Of a stretch of 64,000 nt of DNA, positions 1-12,200 are shown piece after piece (the stretch's first letter is position 1; each line of letters begins with the position of its first letter). The DNA comes from Sophora flavescens. Taxonomy: Eukaryota; Streptophyta; Magnoliopsida; Fabales; Fabaceae. Both the position numbers and the translations under genes were made by a program. The stretch lies in contig CM061063.1 of NCBI GenBank assembly GCA_030762895.1, positions 71,235,836-71,299,835 on the forward strand, read 5' to 3'. A model generated the notes under the pieces. That model searched no databases. It saw nothing but the letters and a program-made list of their open reading frames with translations, and was not told the DNA's origin.

Positions 1-282
1 ACATTTAGCCAGCTGTCCATAAGCCCTCCTGCTTTTGTAAACTGGAATTACGAGCTCCAGAATGCTAGCACAGAAATGAAAAAGCTCAGCTTGTGAGAAG
101 AGCTTATTAGCAAGCTGCAAGTATTTCACAGCAGAATCAACTGTCAGTTTCGAAGCACCATATCCCTCTACCTCTGCAGCAGATGCTTCAGACGTGATCT
201 CACTACTGACCATAGGACAAATCTTACGTAAAGCAGCAACATGGTCTTTGCTCCAGACGCCATCATTTCTGGCAACAAGGGC
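1..282 (-). CDS. SPK1: SPK1 exon 29, DHR-2, cut by window edge (residues 1437-1530)
   Basis: Acceptor ATTCAG|GCCCTT. Open for 94 codons to position 1. It encodes ALVARNDGVWSKDHVAALRK, SAAEVEGYGASKLTVDSAVK and LELVIPVYKSRRAYGQLAK. The catalytic rest of DHR-2 continues left of the window. Confidence 0.95.
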
Positions 283-3200
283 CTGAATCAAATTTAATGA
301 GTAAGCCCAGGGAAAAAACAGAGTCACTATCAGAGGAAGCTTTCACCTCTCCCCTCCCCCACCTCCCACAGGCATAAATAAACCAGAGAAAATGGGGCCC
401 AAAATTGAAAGGATGACTGTTAGTAAACATTTCAAGTATTCAAGCGTCCAAAGAGCGAGGCCGACCATTTGCGTCTCTTAATATTCAGACTTACTTTGTT
501 AAGAAATTTATTATTATTATTTATTTTTGATAAAAGAAGATATTTATTAAGATGAAAAGAAAGAATTACAAAAGAGTGAGGAGGATAAGGAATTCTCCTA
601 AACAAAAGAAAACAATTAATAATATCTATCAAATCAGATAACTAGTAAGGTAATAACTTAATCCATTAGGTACTTTGATATGATATCAAAGCCTACTTGA
701 CAAAGTTGGCAAGGCTTTTACTTTTTGATTGAAATAAGAAACCACTCAGGAAAGAGTGCAAAACAGGACGATCATGAATCCAACTGAAGGCAGAAAGAAA
801 CTATCGAGGTAACAGAGAAAAACATATCGGCTCAAAAATGGCAACACGGTCTCTTTTTGCAACTCCAATATAGTAACACCTTTACAAACCCATGAGCAGA
901 AATTGACTAATAAGCTTTGAAAACAAGCCTGTCCCATTAAAGGTGAGGATGAAGAAATTTACTGCTGAAAATTCCAGAATTAAATTCCAGCCAAATGCAC
1001 AAAAAACCAGCTAAAAGATCAAAATGCCAAAGCACTTCATTTTCATTTCTATTCCAAAAACCTTTGAAAAACCTGACAAGTAGAGAAGAAGTGTGATATC
1101 ATACGATCACAAAGGTTCGTACCAGAGAAATGGAAATGATAGTAAGGGACTGGAGACCCAAGCAGCAAAGATGATGTGAATAAGGACATCACTACTTAAT
1201 TTGTCTTTACATTGTAACCATAAGCCTGTATCTGTCTTAATACAAAGTGTAATTGGTCTGTTTACAACTTATCCCATCAATAAAATATATATATTCAAGA
1301 AGCAGCCATGAATTGACAATCATAACTACATTGGTCTAAATGCTGCATAAAAGAAAACTTCAATTTTATAGAGTGCATTGGAATAAAAAATTTATCTTAA
1401 CTTCGAATATCCCCATCTTAATAATTTATAATTTATGCAACAGAGAAAATTGTTAGGTTGCACCAGGTATGCATACATAAATCTATCTTTACCTGCATTA
1501 CAACACCAGCAACAGCAACAGCACACTGAGCAGATTCAGCCCATGATTGCATTTCCTGATGTGCATCACATAGATGAAGCAACCACATTATGTGAAGATC
1601 AGGGACTGGAGCAAATGCCATTGCCAGTTTATAGAAACTTTCAGCAGCAGCATATCTATCCATAGTCATCACGGGGGACTGAAAGGAACCAAGCAATGGA
1701 CAGATAAGCATTAAGAATGGGCAGGTTCATTCCACCTCCATCTTGGAGAGGGAAAAAAGGTTAAACATTTAAAATAAAAAAAAAAACGAGACAAGAAAAT
1801 TTAGATTACACTGGTTACTCGATCAGTGATGGAAAATATGGTAACTCGTTGAGAGAATAAGAAAATTGATTTACAGAAAGTGTAAATTGTGTACAACAAG
1901 TCATTAGTATGGCTGATATACAACGATAGAGTGTGACCAACTCTAACTGCTTACTCGTTAACTAACCTCTACTTAAATTCTGACCAAATTCTAACTACGG
2001 TGACTATCAGAATCTCAATTTAATGGATCTGCTCAATTTGTAGTATCAGACAACTAAACTGGGAACCCTGAAGTTATAAAACCATTTACGAAGGTTGAAA
2101 AAATTTGAGCCAGAAAGGAGGTTAATCAGTTTGAATAATACAATGCTGTTTGTCATTGGTACTTGTTGAGAGTCCCACATCGACTAGAGATATGGTCTAA
2201 GTAGTGTTTATAAGGCTTGGGCGGTCCTCACCTTACAAGCCGGTTTTGTGGGGTTGAGTTAGGCGCAAAGCCCGAATTTAAGATGGTATTAGAGCCTATC
2301 CTTGATCTGTTATTGGGCCAAGATCTCTATTATTCCACCCACACTTGTCCATGCTCCAGATGTCCAGGCTGGGCGTGCCGTGAGGGGGGGTGTTGAGATC
2401 CATGTTATTCCACCCGCATTAGTCCATGCTTCAGATGTCCAGTCCTGAGCGTGAGGGGGTGTGTTGAGAGTCCCATATCTACTAGAGATATGGCCTAAGT
2501 AGTGCTTATAAGGCTTGGGCAATCCTCACCTTACAAGCCGGTTTTGTGGGGTTGAGTTAGGTCCAAAGCCCGAATTTAAGAGTACTTATACTCCACATTT
2601 CAATTAATCGTACTTTGGATGAAGGACATGTTATCTCAATCTCCTTACCCCCTAGTTCCACATCACACCTAATAGAACACAGTTTCAAAAGTGGTCTGAT
2701 TTTTATTTCCGGAGCATCACAACCATATGGTGGTAGGTGCCAATGCAGTCTACATACAACGATGCGTTGACTCAACAATCAACATAAAAAGGGGCAGAAA
2801 CCTTCCATGGCCGAGTTCAAGCTTTGATACCATGTTAGAAAATGAGAGAGGAACTGAATCTGAAAGTGAATCTTGTATTGATTAGTTGTCTAGATATAGT
2901 ACATCATTGCTATATATAGAATAATAGCAAGGCAGTTAGATCAGGTAGCTAGTTCACTTCTAACAAACTGCATAACCAACCTGCTGACTCAGCAGGATTA
3001 TAATCAGCTACGTGCACCTCTATCATACACACTAACAATTACTAGCCCAAGTTGCCACTTGACATAAGCTGACCTATATCCCATTACCAATACAAGGCTC
3101 CATATGCACCACTAACAGTGAGAGTGAGACTAGAGATTTCACATGTAAGAAGTCTCAAGCAGGAAGAGTAAATTTGTAATTAAAAATATATGGGTGTCTA

Positions 3201-6200
3201 GGTGTTACCTCCAGTCCACCACAAAAGAAGGAGCAGGAACAGGCGCAAGGGGAGCAAAGAGACTTAATTTTTAATATATCAATGTGTCAAATCTTTTATA
3301 TATAACAAGAAGCAAGGGATGCATAAGGATGAAAGGATATAAGGTTCAACACTTCATCTTTTTGCCACCTGATATAGCTTTCCTTAAGATATTTTTGTAT
3401 AGCCAATGCTTAAGGAGATATGTCTCCCTCAATTTCCAGATAAGGTTTGAATGGATTTGTCCATGACAATCAATCTTGATATGAATTCAGATTAAACCTC
3501 AAGATAATCCATTGATTAAATAGCTTGGACATAAAGGAAGCACATTAAGAATTAAGATTCGTTATATTTCCATTTCTCGTTATTGCTGCTTCCATTATTT
3601 ACATATTTCCATGGGAGGGGATTTCAGAATCCAAGAATACTGAGAGGATCTGAGGAAGTGTGGAAATGTAGGGGAAAGAGAGAATGATACATGGATAGAT
3701 AGCATGAAACTGAATTTTACCACTGTCATTATCTGAATGAGTCAATGAGATCTAAACAGATCTCAGTATTCATACACGGGTCTAGAACTGGTCTAAAACT
3801 GTATAGAAGCTAAGCTATCAGTTCTGCCACTAACCTATCTAACTGAAAATTACAGAATCCTATTGTTAACAGAACAGAACCTAACTGACTTGACACATCA
3901 GCCCTATAAAGGTCTAATAGGGGATAAATTCACATTTCGTATATGAGAAAGAAGCTATATTAACCATCCTCCCCCTATAAAACAATGTATATTACATCTA
4001 TACCGTACATATTAGAGAGAGAGCAGACTTCGTATTTAAAAAAGTTAATCTAGCCCCACTACATATAACATAATAGCATAGTCCAGATATGCTCCTTTAG
4101 GGTGAATTGCAATGATTGTATAATTGATGCACTACAATAAAAGCCTGAAACGATGCATATGTAATTAAAACTTACCAATAGGGCATGCTCCAAACTAGCA
4201 TCAAGGGCCAAAAGAAGACTGTCAGAGAGATATTTCACCTCTGACCAGGACCACCTATTCTCTGTCATTTTCTCTGGTATGGTCACAAGGGCACTCTCAG
4301 ATAATCGACACTCCTTCAACAGGCAAGCACTTTTAGTTTCATCCTTCATTTCATCCAAGGACTTTCTAAGTCTCCGTGCTTCACCACTCTCTTCTAGGCT
4401 TCCATCAGATCTCATTTGAGTCACTTGCACATCAGACATTAGCTCTGATAATGTGATAATTAGCATGACTCTCAACCTTGCCGTCTGCATAAAGTAATGA
4501 AATGAACTCTGCAAAGATTGGAGAAAAAACAAGGTTTAGAATTAGATCAATATGATATGAATCCAAAGAGTAACAACTTTTAAAATTTAAAATAGATGAA
4601 AACATACCCTCACAAGTATTTGAAGCCCAACAACTGCCCTTTTCCTGATGTTTTCATTTCGGAAAACGGCAAGTCGAAGGAGATGGAAAGTGACTTGCTT
4701 TAGAAAACGATCATTTTCCCTTGCCATCAGGGTTGCACCATGTAAATCAAACACATTGTGAAATACAGGAAAAAAAGCTTTCCAAAAAGTCAGAGGCTGC
4801 TTTCTGGATATAAAGCTCATGAACACGGCAGTGATGCAATCAAGTTTTCCATAATCAGTAGCAATGCTATGGGATGCTGCCATCATGGAGAATTTCTCAA
4901 TCACCTCCAAAACCTGAAGACTGACAGAAGCGCTCAAATTTTCCTCCCAAAGTTCCTGTAGACACCCACCCGAGAGAAATGTGTAAGCTATTGCAACAAG
5001 AATCTATATAAAAAGAACTCACAGAATCACACCACATCTTTGTAAGCTTATTTACTGACGAAAACATTGTAACATAAATTATAAACAAATTATATTTTAA
5101 CAAAAGAACAAAAAGAGTACCAATTTCTGCCTCAAAAGTGGGTGTAAAGATTCTCGAAGTGCTTGAGCAGATGCTCCAATCCTAGAAGACTGTGCTTGAG
5201 CTAGAGCTTCTCTCAAGGAATACGGCTGGCTAGGGGAGCTTAACTGGGAATTGACTCTCTGCCATAAATATCCACTATCGGGTGTTCCCTGAGGCTGTCA
5301 GACAAAAATTCAAAGGCATAAGATGCACAAAATGCAATCATCTACATCCAGTACTCAACCCAAAGATAAGGCATCAAATCAAAGAGTAACTATATACAAG
5401 AATATTATACTAGTCGTAGCCAAGCAGCAGTTGGCTCACCCTGACTTCTTGCCTCGAGGCCTCAGACAGATAGTTGTTGATTGCAGGAGAAAGTCTATCA
5501 GAGTACTTGGGGGAAGCAGGGGCCTCCCCTACAGGGTTGCGAGAACTGGAGCCAAGTAGCATGCCATCAGCAGGTTTTTTGTGCTGTAAAACAAGTGAGT
5601 TAACAGAACAATCATGACAATTGACAAAAACAAGATTACAACCCAAAGAAAGCTTAGTTGCCCAAGTCAACAGACAGAATGTTCGGCAGCATCGAAATTT
5701 ATAAATCAAAGCCAACCAATTGCATGATGCAGATAATGACAAATTAGTTACTTAGTACATAATGTAACCTCAAATAGAAGTAAGCATTCCTCCATAAGCT
5801 TGAAAAACAATCTTGTCCGGGCAATGCTTTGCTGCCATGCCTTGACAAGCGATGCATCATCAAGGTTTCTAACTATTTGCAAAATCACAATTGAAACTTC
5901 ACGCTTCTCAACAGAATTCAGGTTGTAAAAAACAGGCATTTCATCTAATATCTGAAAAGACCAATAAAACACATAAGAAATATCAAATCAAAGAATAAAA
6001 TTTTACAAAAATAAAAAATTATCCTCATTATATATACTCAGACTTGAGTTAGTTAAGCTTTACAGCTTTACACGATATCACTAATACTTCTTAGTAGACA
6101 CCAGACAGCACCTATGAAGCAATGACACTAACACAGACAAGCGGACACCGGCAATGTCCAAAATATAGGACCCTGCAACACAGCTATATATATCTGTGTG

Positions 6201-9200
6201 TGTGTGTGTGTGTGTTTTAAATCAAATAAAATTAAATATGAGCATCATTTAAAAGATCTAAATTGAAAATCAAGATTTATATATTTATCATCTGAAATAA
6301 CTTGTTAAGCATTATGTTTATCCTATGATAATGAGTCTCACAAAAAAATAATGAGGCATCATTATACAATTTGCACACTTTGTTTCATAACAAGTGGAGG
6401 TGCGGGCAAAAAACAGAGAAGACCGGAAGAAGGAAGGTGTATACAAGGAGGAAGTAAAAAAGTCGTTCGATGAAATGGAAGAAACGACAATGAAAAAAGT
6501 ATTATTCTATACTTTTTATTTATTTAAAAGTTTTAATTTCTTTTATTTTTTTAAAAAAAATTGAAATGTGTCCTTGAGGTGTCCAAGGCGCACATATAAG
6601 TGTCGGCGAAGAGTCCGAGCCAAAAGATAATAATTTTTAAATTGGACACCTAACAAGAAGTGACGGACACATGTCGTATCGGTGTCGCACGAGTGTTGGT
6701 GTCGGATGCGTGTCCGACACTCAAACAATCTAAAAGCTAGGATTGCTCGTGCTTCACAGGACAGCACAACATCGAGCATCATATTTGAACATCTTGAGTT
6801 AGTAGTGTTTGACTTGGGAAATGCAAAAATCCACATATAAGGTTTCAATTAACACAAAAAGATGTAAGCAAATTAATATAAAAATCAAAATAATTACCTG
6901 TCCAACAAGTGGGAAATATAGCTGAGCAATATACAACTTATCTTCAGGTTTCTGGTATCTCACATCAAACTCATGCTTGCACAAAAGCACTACCAAGATT
7001 CTTGCTGCCTACAGATGCACACAAGGATGATAATATCTAACGAAATATGTTATGAATTTTTAAAATTAGTCTCTCATTCCAAATAAGAAGAAAGGTAAAC
7101 AACCAAAACACACATATAGATGCATCTTTCATCAGGCAGAAGAAAATCAGGATTTCTCCATGCTAACTAAACTCACCTTTGCTCGTAGAGACAAATCTTC
7201 ATGATCCCAAGTAAGAAAGAGTTCTTGTATTAATACAGATGAAAGGTAGTTCCTAAAACAAGAGAATAAACATTCAAATTTGAAGGTCAGATACATGGTC
7301 ATTCACCTGTTCATTAGATATAATAACGGAGGAATTAATCCATAAAGTATAGCATAATTTCATGTCATTTTTAGTTTGAAACGACACATCATCAAAAAAC
7401 CTCACTGCAAAAATTATGATACTTCATACGTTAATATAATCTGTTGCCAAGGATAACATGCTATGCACACGTAATCCAATAAGCACTATACCAATAAAGT
7501 ACCTATCTGAAGGGTCTCTCCCAGGCATTTCCACAAAAAGATCGTGGTCACATATGATTTGTAAAAAGGTAAGCTTGCACTCATGAAGAACTGGTTGACA
7601 TACCCCAGAGAACTTATCCAGATATAGTGATACCTGCAATAGACAATAAAGTCCACATGAAACACAAATCAAAGCATGAAAAAGAAAAAAAATCAAAACA
7701 AAAGAAGCAATACTTTCAAACCAAGACAAGATTTAACATGTACAGGAATCCACTTCCATAACTAGAACCTTTTAAACGAGAAGTAATACTTCAATATCCA
7801 TTACTTATGTTTATTCTCTTTACTGTATAGATATCAAATTTCAAAAAAGAAAGCAAATTCATTAGATTAAGTGATCAACCACCAATTACAGAGGCTGACC
7901 CGGTTCCACATTCAGCTTCAACCAATAGGATAATCTGCCTTAGGCAAACTTCTTTACCTAAAAGAATACTTCTTAACATGTAAATATCCTAGTTCTAGTA
8001 CAACTACCTTCTCTAGGCTCAATCCTGCCTAGATGAAATACAAGTCAGAAATGGGACGAGGGCATAGGAGCTGTGCAGAAAGAATAAAGATTTAGAATAA
8101 AAGAGTGGGACCCAAACCTGAAAATAACAGTTAGTAACTGTTATGGGTAAACACCTGTAACAACTCTAGTTAGTGTATAAAAGAGTTGAGAGAAGAGAGA
8201 GTAGGATCAGAAGAAGAAAAGAATATTATGATTTCATTACTGAGTAGGTGGTTACAATTGAGTTTATATAGCTGTTGTATTACAGCTAAGAGCTAAGGCT
8301 CTAACTAACTAACAACCGTATGCTGACTCAGCTATACGGTTGAGCTACAGGCTTACAAGCTAAGCTACACTCTAATATCCCCCGTGCAATCTCAAGGTGG
8401 TTGAGAAGCTTCAACAACTTTGAGATTGGTCCTCAGTGCACTGAATCTGGAGGAGGATAAAGGCTTCGTGAAGGAATCAGCCAGTTGATCTGCAGCAGGG
8501 ACATGATGGACTGAGACTACTTTGGACAGTACCTTTTCCCTCACGAAATGGATATCAAGTTCAATATGCTTAATGCGAGCATGCAGTACTGAGTAGTGTG
8601 CTATGGAGACAATACTTAGATTGTCACATAGCAGTTGAGAGGTGGTGAAAGGAACCCTCAGTTCAGTGAGAAGAGACATAACCCACAACACCTCAGCTGT
8701 GGTATTGGCCATACTTCGGTATTCGGCCTCAGTACTGGACCTTGCCACCAGCTGTTGCTTGCGGGAGCTCCATGTAATAGAGTACAATAGATCAATGTAA
8801 GCTAAACCCCATAACTGAATCTGCTGAGTCAGCACTGATTCAGTTATGGTCAGTTTGGCAGTTGTAGCTTAGCTGGCAAGGTAGTTAGCACAGTCTGTAA
8901 GAGACTGCACAGGCTATAAATAGCCAAACTGTATTCAACTGAAACTAACAATTGAATGAATAGAATCTTCAAGATTCAGATTACTTCTCTCTCTCTCTCT
9001 CTTCTCTTTCTCTTCGTTTATGGTATCAGAGCTATCCTAGATCCATTGTTGGGCCACCCACCATGTTATCCATGCACCAAGCCCAATAGTGCTGGGCGTG
9101 AGGGGGTATATTGGGAAAAACCCAAGTCCCACATTGACTAGAGATAGTATCTAATACCTCGAAGAGTCTTCCTGAAGAATTTAATACCTTCGTGATGATG

Positions 9201-12200
9201 ATATATGGACACAGCGATTCACCCTCAATCGATGACATTGAGGCTCTTCTTCTTATTCAGGATGCTTAATTCGACAAGTTCCGTCAAGAACTGAACACCT
9301 CTGCATCAATTTCAGTCAACGTCGCTCAAGCCCCAAATCTGTCAAATGGAAACCCTGATTCGGAAAATACACAGTCTGATTCGCAGCGCGGTGGCTATCA
9401 AGGCTCCTATCATGGTAGAGGAGGCCGTAATCGTGGTCGGGGTCGTGGCCGTGCAGGTTCAAGACCTACATGCCAGCTATGCCACAAGTATAGTCACGAC
9501 TCCTTCAATTGTTGGTACAAGTTCGATGAAACCTTTGTGCCACCACCAATGCCTCCTAATCCCAATCCAACTAATCAGAACAGTTATGCAGTGCAAGGAA
9601 ATTATCCAGCTAATCCAGCTCAAAGTCTCTTGCCTAAACCATCAGTTCCTCATAATGTGAACTATCAGCAACCACAGGCTTACATGGCCTCTCAAACACC
9701 TCAGTATGCACAAACTCCTCAGTTCAAAGCTCACAATGAACAGCAATTTGAGTCACAGACTTGGTACCTTGACTCTGGTGCATTACACCATCTCCCTGCT
9801 GATGCTCAAAATCCGAATCAAAGCACACCTTTCGAGGGCAATGACCAGGTGCTCATGGGAAATGGGCACGGTCCAAACATAAACTCAATAGGTTCCTCTA
9901 AACTTTATTCTTCTAAGAACCCTAACATCACCTTTTCACTTCATAATCTATTACTTGTGCCCACTATCACAGAATTTAGTCTCAGTTTCCAAATTTGCTC
10001 TTGATAATAATGTGTATTTTGAGTTTCACCCTTATTCATGTTGTGTAAAATCACAGGATTCTAATCAAGTCTTGATTGAAGGCTCATTAGGGAGTGATGG
10101 CCTCCACTCCTTCAAGAATATCAACATTCTTAAGGACATCTCACCTCAAGATCACTGTCACTAAGTTCCTCTTCCAAAAGTCTTTTGTGATAATCTAAGT
10201 ACAGTCTCTGTGGCACACAATCCAGTCCTCCACGCCCGGACCAAGCGTATTGAGCTAGACATACACTTTGTGAGAGAAAAAGTCCTTGCCAAAGCTCTGT
10301 CTGTCCATCATGTGCCAAGTACAGAACAACTTGCAGATTCACTCACTCAGCCTCTTTCCTCCACTCAGTTTGTACCTCCAAGAACCAAACTCAATGTGAT
10401 TGCTTCTCAACAACCACCTTGAGTTTGAAGGGGGGCCTAATAGAGTACAGTAGATCAATGTAAGCTAAACCCCATAACTGAATGTGTTGAGTCAGCACTG
10501 ATTCAGTTATGGTCAGTTTGGCAGTTGTAGCTTAGCTGGCAAGGTAGTTAACATAGTCTATAAGAGACTGCACAGGCTATAAATAGCCAAACTGTATTCA
10601 ACTGAAACTAACAATTGAATGAATAGAATCTTCAAGATTCAGATTACTTCTCTCTCTCTCTCTCTTTCCACTCTCTTCTCTTTCTCTTTCTCTTCGTTTA
10701 CCAGGAAATCAGATTACGACCTAGGTATATGCAAGACCCAGAGGTTGACCTTCGGCCATCTGGATTACAGGCCCAATCAGCATCACAAAAGGCTTTGATG
10801 GCAAAGGGCTGAGCCACAAAAGCTGGTTGCAAGAGCAACCCAAAGTGTAATGACCAATATACCTTAGAATCCGTTTCACGGCCTGCCAATGAGATTCTAA
10901 GGGATTTGCCATGAATTGGCAAACTTTATTCACACTAAAGGCAATTTCTAGTCTTGTTAAAGTAGCATACTGCAATGCTTCCACAATGGACCTGTAGAGG
11001 CTCGGGTCAGCCATAGTACGAGTCCCATACCTACTGAGTTTGAGGTTGCTCACCATGGGTGAGGAGATGCCTTTTGCTTCAAGCATGTTGGCTTTGGACA
11101 GAAGGTCCCTGATATACTTGGAATGAGAAAGTAGGAGACTGCCATTGGGCAGATGCTTGACTTCCACACCAAGGAAGTAATCTAAGCTGCCAAGCTCTTT
11201 AAGAGCACTTAAATATAAAACTGAATACTTCACTGTATTAATAATGAAAAGGACTACAAGATATATATACACTTGACTATGCGCTTGATTCCTAGAACAA
11301 TAAAAGTCTATGCTAAGTCCTAGGAGAAATATACAATGAACATAAGAATACAATGGATGGGACTCCACCGTCCACATAAATCCACCGTCCACACCGTCCA
11401 CATATATTAATTATATTTAACAAGAGCAAAGGTAGCATTGAGTTTTCTGATTAGTTCAGAAATTAAGGAGGGTGAGGAGCCTGTAAGGATGATATCATCC
11501 ACATACACCAGAACATAAAGACTAATAGTTCCCTTTGTATAAAGAAAGGGTGAAGGGTCACATCTGCTGATAACAAACCCAAACTGTAGTAAGGTGTTAG
11601 TGAGTCTCTCGTACCAAGCCCTTGGGGCTTGTTTAAGGCCATAGAAGACCTTATTCAGCCTGCACACCATGGTCTTGTATTGGCACTCAAACCCTGGTGG
11701 TTATGTCATGTAGACCTCCTCAGTCAACAAAGCCATTGAGAAAGGCATTGTTGATGTCTATGTGTTGGATTACCCATTTGGAGGTAAGAGCCATAGTAAG
11801 AATTACCCTTATGGTGACTGGTTTGATGATTGGAGAAAAGGTCTCATGGAAATCAAAGCCATGTTGCTGATGGAAAGGGGAAGAAAAGGTGGAAAGTCCT
11901 GTTGTGGGAAGTCTGTTAATTAGATGGACAACCATTGTAAAGTTGTGATCCCAATAGGTCATGGGTAGGGAAGCATGGGGAAGTAAAGTGAGTCCCATTT
12001 CAACAACATGCCAATACTTTCTTTCCACAGTCCCATTTTGATGGGAGGTGTGAGGGCATGTGAGTCTATGTACAATGCCCAACTCAGCTAAGTGATTGGT
12101 GAAGGGTCTAAACTCCCCTCCCCAATCAGATTGAAGGGCTTTAATGTTAGCTGAGTGTTGAGTTTTCACAAGAGCATGAAATTGCTTGAAAGCAGCAAGG

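Larger units (their letters stand above)
8775..10700 (+). mobile_element. Copia element F, deleted and chimeric, inserted in B RNase H
   Basis: LTRs at 8775-9020 and 10438-10700 (TAATAGAGTACA to CTTCGTTTA), which differ at a few bases and in CT-repeat length. Primer-binding site TGGTATCAGAGC at 9021. The flanking duplications CCATG/CCAGG (8770-8774, 10701-10705) differ at one base. The interior is only 1.4 kb. It holds a TRIM-like segment at about 9021-9160, part of gag with CCHC, a protease-like remnant, and then a jump at about 10,150-10,180 straight into the RNase H end. Integrase and reverse transcriptase are absent, so it cannot move without help. Confidence 0.9.

Noticed and set aside
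746..937. 63-codon minus-strand frame in intron 28
   Set aside because: No homology recognised, no coding context; likely chance in an intron or a decayed repeat.
2310..2778. Minus-strand frames over the TRIM and its flank
   Set aside because: TRIM interiors are non-coding; frames simply cross the repeats.
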